The notes below the pieces were generated by a model. The model was not told the DNA's origin. It was given only the letters and a program-made list of their open reading frames with translations, and made no database searches. DNA of 33,216 nt from an uncultured Porphyromonadaceae bacterium (GTDB taxonomy: Bacteria; Bacteroidota; Bacteroidia; Bacteroidales; Muribaculaceae), in contig URMA01000029.1 of NCBI GenBank assembly GCA_900548875.1, positions 1-33,216 of the forward strand. Direction: 5' to 3'. The position numbers and the translations under genes are program-made. Positions 27,323 through 33,216 of the stretch are shown piece after piece (the first letter of the stretch is position 1; the number at the start of each line of letters is the position of its first letter).

Positions 27323-29893
27323 ATGAATCGTAGAAGTAAACTATTGTATGGAATGACGATGTTGTCGATCGCTCCTATTTATGCTGCTGAACAACCGAAT
27401 GTGCTGTTTATTCTTTTGGATGATTTCGGTTATCACCAGCTGAGTTGTAATGGTAGTACATTTTTTGAAACACCGAACATTGATCGTTTGGCTTCGGAAG
27501 GTATGAATTTCTCGAATGCTTATGCTTCGGCTTCGGTCAGTTCGCCTACGCGTGCAGCACTGATGTCAGGAATGGCGCCAGCACGTACGCACACTACAGA
27601 CTGGCTCAATGGATATGCTGAACCTCAGAATTCAACACTTGTATGTCCGAATTGGACAAAGGGGCTGTCTGCTGATGATGTTCGGTTGCCTGTTATGATG
27701 CAAGACGCCGGTTACACGACTGCCATGATTGGAAAGTGGCATTTAAGCAAGGAGCTCCCTGGATGGGACTTGATAAACCGCAGCGATGGCCCTGATATAA
27801 CACAGGAGTCGGATTGGCATAATGTGACAAAATATACGGATGCGGCCATTCAATTTATTGATGATTGTGAAAAGAACGGAAAACCATATTTTTGTTATTT
27901 GGCGCATAATGCTATTCACACTCCGGAAAAAGAAAAAGAGGATTTAGTTCAGAAATACAGAAATAAACCGGGGGCTACGGAAAAGGGTATGTGGAATCCT
28001 GTACAGGGTGCTATGGTTGAAACTGTTGATAAAGAAACGGGACGTCTGCTCGATTGGATGAAAGAAAATGGTTATGATGATAATACGATTATAATATTTT
28101 ATGGAGACAACGGCCAGTTTACTCCGAATGAAAAAGTTGGTCCGTCGCCATTACGTGGTGGAAAAGTGACACTTTGGGAAGGCGGTGTTCGTGAACCTCT
28201 GATTGTGAAGTGGAAAAATCATATTAAAGCCGGTTCCACTTCTGAAGCGCAAGTAATTGCTCACGATTTTCTTCCGACAATCTATGACTTGTGTGGATTG
28301 GAAAACAATCAATTTGTCAGTGGCATTGACGGGATAAGCTTTTCTCATGAACTCTTGGGTGAGGAATCGAATGGTGGTCGTGAATATTTGTGCTGGCATT
28401 ATCCTCATTATCATCCGGAAGCACAGTTCTTGGGCTCTATTCGCAAAGGTGACTGGAAATTGATCGAGAATTTCAATCAGTCGCTATATTTTAACAATGG
28501 AGTATTTGAACTTTATGATCTTAATGCCGATCCTGATGAGTCAGAGAATTTGATAAACACAAATCCGGAAAAGGCTGCTGAACTTTATGCTGATTTGCAG
28601 GCATGGAGAAAGGAGACAAATGCACAAATGCCCTATATGAAGAATGAGTCGTATGGTGTCGCTCATTTTCAATTCCATCCTTCGGGTGAAACAGTAAAGG
28701 TGAACGAATTTGAGCGTCAGCAGAAACTTACGGACGGTATGCAGGCGGATGGTGACGGTACGTTTATGGAAATGCCAGATGGTGGAACATTGTGCTATTA
28801 CTATGATAAAACAGATGAGTCAGTTCGGAAACTTCGTGTATTGTGTCAAAATACGGGAACATCGGATGTGACATTGCAGTATATACATGGAGAGGAAACG
28901 CAGACTCTTACGGTAAAACCAAAGGATTGGGAACAAGTTGAATTTGATGCATCATCTGTTGCTTTAGGTAAAGGGCTTTTCTGGTTAAAGATTGTGGGTG
29001 GCTCCTTGAATATTGATAAATGGGTGATGGATGATGGCTCGTGCGAACTTCTGCATGACGGAACGTTGGACGATGTTGAACGTGCGGAATTGGCTATTGC
29101 TACTTTTGAAGATGGCTTTGAACCGCTTTATGACCAATTGCAGGGAAATGCTGCCAATCAAGACCCAATGCCGATGGTTGTTGATAATCCTTACATGACA
29201 GATGCCAACTCGACGGCAAAATGCCTGTATGTAAAAACCCGTCAGGATGAAGCAAAAGGTATCCCGGCATGGAATGCCAATAATATAATAATCCGATTGA
29301 AGGATGCTGTTGAAATAACGGATGAAAATCGTTTTCTGCATATCATGCATTGGAAAGGACGAAAATTGAACTCTTGGCTGGTCTATGGTAGTGCGGACGG
29401 GAAAAATTATGTGGAATTAGGTCGAGGTGGTTGTCCTGCTGCAAAAACATGGTTTGATATGGTTGTGGATGTAAAATCGCAGCTTACAGAACTTCGTTCT
29501 ATTAAAATAATCTTGGATGGTAATTGGGGTAGTAGCTCGAATCGTTATTATCAGCCTACAGATTTCTATTATGATGAAATTGTTCTGAATAATACTTATT
29601 CACCGCGCACAGAAATTTCTGCAACAGTTGGCGATGTCGCTGTGGTAGAATCTCCCATTACAATTGCTCCCAATCCTGCTAAGGGGTTTGTAAAGTTGAA
29701 TACGTCAGTTCCGGTGGAAACCGTGCGAGTCTTTTCTATGAATGGAATGTTAATGAAAGCTCAGGAATGTAATCCGGATGAAACGAATGCCCATTGGATA
29801 AACATACAAGGTCTTGCAGCCGGATGTTATTTGCTTGTGGCAGAACGTCCGGATGGCGTTTCCTATCAGATTTCTCTTGCTGTTGCCCAATAA
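27323..29893 (+). CDS. Multidomain S1 sulfatase with beta-sandwich domains and T9SS sorting domain
   Basis: An 856-residue secreted sulfatase. ATG 27323 gives a signal peptide ending PIYAA (about 1-20); an in-frame TTG at 27263 is rejected. Catalytic domain about 24-470: FILLDDFGYHQL, S-S-P-T-R with the formylglycine precursor at Ser73, MIGKWHLS, FYGDNGQF and LRGGKVTLWEGGVREP. Next is a beta-sandwich resembling CBM6-type modules (about 480-585). A second module (about 591-765) is homologous to the domains of the following gene (RFLHIMHWKG, ILDGNWGSSSNRYYQP, FYYDEIVLNN). The end (about 777-856, ITIAPNPAKGFVKLNTS onward) is a T9SS sorting domain, so the enzyme is probably surface-attached. It is the only sulfatase here with that signal. 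The stop codon lies in a terminator loop. Confidence 0.92.
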   Translation: MNRRSKLLYGMTMLSIAPIYAAEQPNVLFILLDDFGYHQLSCNGSTFFETPNIDRLASEGMNFSNAYASASVSSPTRAALMSGMAPARTHTTDWLNGYAEPQNSTLVCPNWTKGLSADDVRLPVMMQDAGYTTAMIGKWHLSKELPGWDLINRSDGPDITQESDWHNVTKYTDAAIQFIDDCEKNGKPYFCYLAHNAIHTPEKEKEDLVQKYRNKPGATEKGMWNPVQGAMVETVDKETGRLLDWMKENGYDDNTIIIFYGDNGQFTPNEKVGPSPLRGGKVTLWEGGVREPLIVKWKNHIKAGSTSEAQVIAHDFLPTIYDLCGLENNQFVSGIDGISFSHELLGEESNGGREYLCWHYPHYHPEAQFLGSIRKGDWKLIENFNQSLYFNNGVFELYDLNADPDESENLINTNPEKAAELYADLQAWRKETNAQMPYMKNESYGVAHFQFHPSGETVKVNEFERQQKLTDGMQADGDGTFMEMPDGGTLCYYYDKTDESVRKLRVLCQNTGTSDVTLQYIHGEETQTLTVKPKDWEQVEFDASSVALGKGLFWLKIVGGSLNIDKWVMDDGSCELLHDGTLDDVERAELAIATFEDGFEPLYDQLQGNAANQDPMPMVVDNPYMTDANSTAKCLYVKTRQDEAKGIPAWNANNIIIRLKDAVEITDENRFLHIMHWKGRKLNSWLVYGSADGKNYVELGRGGCPAAKTWFDMVVDVKSQLTELRSIKIILDGNWGSSSNRYYQPTDFYYDEIVLNNTYSPRTEISATVGDVAVVESPITIAPNPAKGFVKLNTSVPVETVRVFSMNGMLMKAQECNPDETNAHWINIQGLAAGCYLLVAERPDGVSYQISLAVAQ

Positions 29894-29914
29894 TGGGCAC
29901 AGCAAGAAGATTTT
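29876..29914 (+). terminator. Terminator overlapping the sulfatase stop codon
   Basis: CTTGCTGTTGCCCA (29876-29889) pairs with TGGGCACAGCAAG (29894-29906) with one bulged base. The TAA stop (29891-29893) is in the loop. AAGATTTT follows and runs into site B of the shared promoter. Confidence 0.7.
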
Positions 29915-29969
29915 ACATCAAAACAATGTGAATTTACATTGTTGCATGCATTGTGATGGATTTATTTTG
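29911..29969 (+). promoter_or_regulatory. Shared PUL promoter/operator, site B
   Basis: TACATCA (29914-29920), 14 bases, TACATT (29935-29940), 25 bases, TTTG (29966-29969), with -7 box TTATTTTG. Spacing and fixed bases are identical to sites A, C and D. Beyond the -7 box, AACAGATAA also matches site A. The ATG of the downstream gene is 27 bases away. Confidence 0.75.
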
Positions 29970-29995
29970 CAACAGATAATTAAAATTTTATACAC

Positions 29996-31294
29996 ATGAA
30001 AAAAACTACTTTATTATTGGCATCTATGATGCTTCCATTGGGAATGATGGCTCAAACCATTGCTACGTTTGAAGAAGGTTCTGCAACAATTGGCTCTATT
30101 TCAGGTTCTGAACTAGAGGGTAATCAAACCGAGTTTGTGACAGGTGCTGAAAATCCAGTGAAAGATGGTCTCAATACTACGAAGAAATGTCTGTATATTT
30201 TGACGAATCAGGTGATAGATTCTGACCCGGAAATTGGTCGTCCTGCCTGGGCTTCAAATGCGTTTTATATTACATTTGATGAACCTGTTAATATCACGGA
30301 AGACAACCGCTATCTGCATATCATGCATATGAAAGAAAAGTTGCTTAACAACTGGCTTGTGTTTGCAGAAAATGGTGACGGTAACTATGTGGAGATTACT
30401 CGTGGAACAGCACCAGACAAAATGGTTTGGTTTGATATTGTTGCCGATTTAAAATCCAAGTTGGATGTAGTTAAGTCTATCCGGGTAAATCTTGATGGAA
30501 ACTGGGGAGCAGTCCCTGACCGTTATTTTGAACCGACAAAGTTCTATTATGATGAAATCGTAATGAATGATCAAAAATATGGTCGTGATGCAAATGTTAT
30601 CACAGATAGTAACATTCTAGATTTTGAAGACGAAACTGTAACAAATGCTCGTGTTAAATACACTCTGCAATCTTCGAACTATATCAATAGTGTTACATGG
30701 GCTAATACCGCTGGTGGTATCAATGATTCGTTTACATGCGCTTATTTCACAGGCAATACGGAAACTCCAAAGTGGTGGCACGGATTTTTCTTTGAGTTTA
30801 AATCTCCTGTGGATGCAAGTGATAATAAATATTTGCATGTAATGATGCGCAAGAGCGTATTGGAAACAACAAATGCACAAATATCCTTAGATTTGGGTGG
30901 AAATCAGTCTGCCCCATTGATGAATATTCCGTTAACAACTGAATGGGTCGATTATGTGATGGAGATTCCGGAAAGCCATACGGTTTTTAATGGTATGTAT
31001 GTGAAATTCAATGCACAGACACCTGCTACCGAATGCTTTGTTGACGAAATATTTATGGACAACAATCCGGATCCGCGCACATCAACTTCTTCGGTATGCA
31101 AAATTGAGAATGATGGATTGAATATTGCTGTTGTAGATGGTGTAGTATCTGTCGCAGATTATGAGGGCGCGTTGACTATATACAACACTTTGGGCCAGTG
31201 TGTATATCAGGGGGTTTCTCCATCAGTCGTTTTGGCAAAAGGCTTATATATCGTAAAAGCAGGCAATAACAATCAGAAAGTATTTGTCAAATAA
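29996..31294 (+). CDS. Secreted protein with two copies of a sulfatase-associated beta domain and a T9SS domain
   Basis: A 432-residue protein with a signal peptide ending GMMAQ (about 1-20). Domain 1 (about 21-200) is clearly homologous to residues 591-765 of the upstream sulfatase: both contain RYLHIMH/RFLHIMH, WFDIVADLKSKL/WFDMVVDVKSQL, LDGNWG, RYFEPTKFYYDEIV/RYYQPTDFYYDEIV. Domain 2 (about 205-365) is a more diverged copy (DFEDETV, KYLHVMMRKS, CFVDEIFMDN). The last 60 residues (ALTIYNTLGQCVYQGV to QKVFVK) form a T9SS sorting domain. No catalytic motif was seen. It is inferred to be a surface glycan-binding protein of the PUL; the family is not one I recognise. It has its own copy of the PUL promoter. 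Confidence 0.85.
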   Translation: MKKTTLLLASMMLPLGMMAQTIATFEEGSATIGSISGSELEGNQTEFVTGAENPVKDGLNTTKKCLYILTNQVIDSDPEIGRPAWASNAFYITFDEPVNITEDNRYLHIMHMKEKLLNNWLVFAENGDGNYVEITRGTAPDKMVWFDIVADLKSKLDVVKSIRVNLDGNWGAVPDRYFEPTKFYYDEIVMNDQKYGRDANVITDSNILDFEDETVTNARVKYTLQSSNYINSVTWANTAGGINDSFTCAYFTGNTETPKWWHGFFFEFKSPVDASDNKYLHVMMRKSVLETTNAQISLDLGGNQSAPLMNIPLTTEWVDYVMEIPESHTVFNGMYVKFNAQTPATECFVDEIFMDNNPDPRTSTSSVCKIENDGLNIAVVDGVVSVADYEGALTIYNTLGQCVYQGVSPSVVLAKGLYIVKAGNNNQKVFVK

Positions 31295-31359
31295 AATTCT
31301 CTCATAAGCAAAAAAGATTTTAACATATTGTTTTTGACGAAACTGAGGGTTTGATTTTA

Positions 31360-31390
31360 CGCTGCATTCTTGAGAATGCAGCGTTTTTTT
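31360..31390 (+). terminator. Strong rho-independent terminator ending the PUL
   Basis: CGCTGCATTCT (31360-31370) and AGAATGCAGCG (31373-31383) form a perfect 11-bp stem followed by TTTTTTT. It closes the last PUL gene and marks the boundary to the mobile-element-like region. Confidence 0.92.
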
Positions 31391-31430
31391 ATGAATTTTT
31401 ATGGGCTACAAATAGACTATTTACAGCTCC

Positions 31431-31461
31431 TTTCTATGCTTTCTTTTGTATTATATTTTTG
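31431..31461 (+). promoter_or_regulatory. Putative promoter for the HTH/rep region
   Basis: TTTC (31431-31434), 19 bases, TATTTTTG (31454-31461): the -7 box matches TAnnTTTG exactly and the -33 box has one mismatch to TTTG. It lies 112 bases upstream of the HTH gene. The rest of 31391-31573 shows no supported gene. Confidence 0.4.
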
Positions 31462-31573
31462 CTCTTGTAATCCTTTGATAGAGAGTGCAAGCCTATTAAA
31501 AAAGATTGCAAGGGTAAAGAAGGGTGAGTCTTGCACCTCAACCCGGAAGCCCAAACCTCAAATGTAAAACAAT

Positions 31574-31864
31574 ATGTCTGAGGATTTGAAAAAGGTGGCC
31601 GACCTTATAACGGCAAATACAATTTTCTGCACGAAGGAAGTGCTGACCAGTGATGAAGCAGCAAGATACATGGGAGTCTCTAAAAGTTATCTGTACAAAC
31701 TGACGATGAGGCAGCAGATACCCCATTTTAAGCCGATGGGAAAAATGTGCTATTTCAACCGTCAGGAGTTGGAGCAATGGTTGCAAAGCAATCGGGTGGC
31801 AACTGCTACAGAGATCGAGCAGCAGGCACAAGCGTATTGTATGAAGAAAGGAGGTACAAGATGA
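31574..31864 (+). CDS. Excisionase-like helix-turn-helix DNA-binding protein
   Basis: A 96-residue protein with an excisionase/MerR-type HTH domain (about 22-70): LTSDEAARYMGVSKSYLYKL is the HTH, followed by a wing with PHFKPMGKMCYFNRQELEQW. Proteins of this kind accompany integrases in Bacteroidales integrative elements and act as recombination directionality or regulatory factors. Its stop overlaps the ATG of the next small ORF (ATGA). No integrase is present within the window, so the assignment to an integrated element rests on this gene and the rep gene that follows. Confidence 0.8.
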   Translation: MSEDLKKVADLITANTIFCTKEVLTSDEAARYMGVSKSYLYKLTMRQQIPHFKPMGKMCYFNRQELEQWLQSNRVATATEIEQQAQAYCMKKGGTR

Positions 31865-31974
31865 TGCGCGATGTTTATTTCCGCTTTGAGGTAACGGAAC
31901 GCCTGAATGGCGACAAAGGCGCTAAAGGGTGTCTTGACTCTATATTAAGTTGTATTCTGTTACCAAATCAGTAA
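31861..31974 (+). CDS. Small ORF, 37 codons, possibly truncated
   Basis: It starts at ATG 31861 with a strong Shine-Dalgarno sequence (AAAGGAGG about 6 bases upstream), unusual in this phylum, and overlaps the stop of the HTH gene by four bases. The product begins MMRDVYFRFEVTERLN and is not recognised. Its last 13 codons lie in the direct repeat at 31937-31978, so the original C-terminus may have been replaced when the rep segment was inserted. No continuation of the frame was found after the second repeat. Confidence 0.45.
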   Translation: MMRDVYFRFEVTERLNGDKGAKGCLDSILSCILLPNQ

Positions 31975-31978
31975 TCGT
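31937..31978 (+). repeat. 42-bp direct repeat, copy 1 (upstream of rep)
   Basis: It begins ACTCTATATTAAGTTG and ends AATCAGTAATCGTT. It matches copy 2 at 32929-32970 at 40 of 42 positions and ends two bases short of the rep ATG at 31980. It contains TTACC, AAATC, AGTAA, an imperfect form of the inverted repeat seen in copy 2. Confidence 0.9.
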
Positions 31979-31979
31979 T

Positions 31980-32918
31980 ATGTACGATACGGTAAATTTC
32001 TGGTTGCCCCAGAGCAAGGCGGGCGGTGTGGATTTCCTTACCGAAACGCCTTACTATCTGGAGAATGTGGGTAAACATATCTACAACAATGGAGAAATCG
32101 TGATAACAGGCAACCTCAAGGGTCTTAAAATAATCCTCAATAGATACCAGATGAAAATAAAAGACGGCAGCTTGTGCAAGTGGTATATGGGCGATAACTT
32201 TCAGACAATGGGGCGGGAAGATACTCAGAAGGCGATCGAACGTTTGTCGGATACGCTGCATGTCCATGTTAGAGAGGCCACTGTTACACGTTTGGATATT
32301 GGCCGGAATTTCGAAACAAGATACTCTCCGGAGGTTTATTTTAATCATTTGGGTTCATTGAGAAATTTCATCCGGTTGAAAGAGCCGAACGGCATTTATT
32401 ATCACCAATCTTGTAAAGGATTGTGCTTTTATGATAAAATAGTAGAGCAAAAGACGCATAAAGCGTTTATACCGAAACAGTATGAAGGAAAAAATGTATT
32501 GAGGTATGAGCTACGGTATCTGGAACGGATAGCTGCCAAGCTGCATATGAAAGAAGTGACTGCGGCAATGCTCTATGACGAGGCTTTTTATATTGGCCTA
32601 ATGAATCGGTGGGGGGATGCTTATATGGCTATTCAGAAAATAAATGATGCTTCACTCAATTTTCAAGCGATGAAAAGCAAATCGCAGCTTTACAAAATGG
32701 GGGTAGTTTCTTTGACAGAGCAAGTGGGAGGGCTACTCCAAATGATAGAGCAGATAACGGAGGCTCAGAAAAGGGGCGAATTGTCCAATAAACAAGCCTT
32801 TGACTTAAGACAGGCTGTAAATGATGCCTACACAATAAGGGATGGTCTAACCGTCCCCAATGAGGCAATACAAGAACTTGACAGGAAAGTGAGCGAAGCG
32901 GTCAAATATTGCCGGTAA
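31980..32918 (+). CDS. rep-like: Replication initiator, filamentous-phage gene II / Phage_CRI-like
   Basis: A 312-residue protein starting MYDTVNFWLPQ; the frame is open back to a TTG at 31950, but that lies in the repeat. It resembles the phage/plasmid replication proteins of the gene II/X (Phage_CRI) group common in Bacteroidales. Landmarks are ATVTRLDIGRNF (rep fold core strand), GLCFYDKI and LRYELRYLERI. The C-terminal 90 residues are helical. Such proteins start rolling-circle replication by nicking a double-strand origin. A catalytic Tyr could not be fixed from the sequence. The gene is flanked on both sides by the 42-bp direct repeats, 10 bases after its stop on the right. Confidence 0.75.
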   Translation: MYDTVNFWLPQSKAGGVDFLTETPYYLENVGKHIYNNGEIVITGNLKGLKIILNRYQMKIKDGSLCKWYMGDNFQTMGREDTQKAIERLSDTLHVHVREATVTRLDIGRNFETRYSPEVYFNHLGSLRNFIRLKEPNGIYYHQSCKGLCFYDKIVEQKTHKAFIPKQYEGKNVLRYELRYLERIAAKLHMKEVTAAMLYDEAFYIGLMNRWGDAYMAIQKINDASLNFQAMKSKSQLYKMGVVSLTEQVGGLLQMIEQITEAQKRGELSNKQAFDLRQAVNDAYTIRDGLTVPNEAIQELDRKVSEAVKYCR

Positions 32919-32928
32919 TCGCACAATT

Positions 32929-32970
32929 ACTCTATATTAAGTTGTATTCTGTTACCAAATCGGTAATTGT
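32929..32970 (+). repeat. 42-bp direct repeat, copy 2 (downstream of rep)
   Basis: 40 of 42 bases are identical to 31937-31978, with differences only near the 3' end (A to G and C to T). This copy contains a perfect small inverted repeat, TTACC-AAATC-GGTAA (32952-32966), the layout of a recombinase core site or a replication nick hairpin. Confidence 0.9.
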
Positions 32971-33216
32971 TCATTTATCTAAAGTAGTGGAAAATAGATA
33001 ATGGAGATAGTATAAATAGTTGTTTTTGTGATTGTTGTTATTTTGTCATATCGTTGTTCGGAGGTCAAAAATCTGACTGTTGAAAACAATGGGGCGGGGC
33101 ACTTTGCATTTAAACAGGATGCTTCGTCTATTTGGTGAAAAAATGTCCGGTGTTGTTGCTTTTGGCTACCCTTTGGCTACCCGATTAAACACAGATGCCT
33201 TACAATCAAGCGATTG
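32971..33216. other. Non-coding or unresolved region to the window end
   Basis: No gene is supported here. It contains a G-rich patch (GGGGCGGGGC near 33091) and a weak promoter-like pair (TTTGC near 33105 and TATTTG near 33130). A short frame from ATG 33143 (MSGVVAFGYPLATRLNTD) stays open to the window edge and could be the start of a gene continuing beyond, but 24 codons are not enough to judge. Confidence 0.4.
33161..33182 (+). repeat. Perfect tandem 11-bp repeat
   Basis: TTTGGCTACCC occurs twice in direct succession (33161-33171 and 33172-33182). Its role is unknown; it could be part of an attachment or protein-binding site near the end of the mobile-element region. Confidence 0.7.

Noticed and set aside
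31370..31567. A 65-codon plus-strand frame ahead of the HTH gene
   Set aside because: It starts inside the terminator stem, lacks a ribosome binding site and resembles no family; an internal ATG at 31391 gives 58 residues with a hydrophobic stretch, but nothing else supports it.
31747..31860. Longer version of the small ORF at 31861
   Set aside because: The extra part overlaps the HTH gene in another frame; the strong ribosome binding site sits just before ATG 31861.
1..33216. CRISPR array, tRNA or rRNA genes
   Set aside because: No regularly spaced short repeats and no tRNA- or rRNA-like segments were seen in the intergenic regions.

Overview
The window is part of a Bacteroidota genome, most likely order Bacteroidales. 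The evidence is a SusC/SusD pair, promoters of the TTTG / TAnnTTTG type, few Shine-Dalgarno sequences, AT-rich intergenic DNA, and four proteins ending in what look like type IX secretion (T9SS) sorting domains. Classical gut Bacteroides generally lack T9SS, so Prevotella-, Paraprevotella- or Tannerella-like relatives are better candidates; this is an inference.

Bases 1-31390 form one large polysaccharide utilization locus (PUL) for a sulfated glycan. From left to right: the end of a sulfatase and a tandem paralogous sulfatase (1-2315); a secreted ELWxxDGT-repeat protein followed by SusC, SusD, a surface lipoprotein and a LamG-LamG-GH30-T9SS enzyme (2544-13595); a large DUF5107-like/TPR protein without a signal peptide (13723-17085); two more sulfatases (17214-20326); a leftward AraC-type regulator (20371-21252); a rightward run of GH2 lipoprotein, MFS sugar porter, second GH30 and T9SS sulfatase (21424-29893); and a secreted protein built from the same domain found at the end of that sulfatase (29996-31294). 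A strong terminator at 31360-31390 closes the locus. All five sulfatases belong to the S1 type; the four with a visible active site carry Ser, not Cys, at the residue converted to formylglycine.

The likely working order is as follows. The T9SS GH30, the T9SS sulfatase and the two T9SS binding-type proteins act at the surface. SusC/SusD and the lipoprotein capture and import oligosaccharides. The periplasmic sulfatases, GH2 and second GH30 desulfate and trim them. The MFS porter takes the released sugar into the cytoplasm. The exact substrate cannot be read from the sequence.

The most notable find is a shared promoter/operator. Four intergenic regions, each upstream of a different transcription unit, carry TACATCA, 14 bases, TACATT, 25 bases, TTTG with no variation in fixed bases or spacing (2444-2499, 13619-13674, 21316-21371, 29914-29969). 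The two half-sites are 21 bp apart, the spacing used by AraC-type activators, and the last TTTG is the promoter -7 element. The AraC-type gene inside the locus is the obvious candidate regulator.

Bases 31391-33216 are different: an excisionase-like HTH protein, a 37-codon ORF with a strong ribosome binding site, and a filamentous-phage/plasmid-type replication initiator bracketed by 42-bp direct repeats (40 of 42 identical). This looks like part of an integrated mobile element; no integrase lies inside the window. No tRNA, rRNA or CRISPR array was seen.
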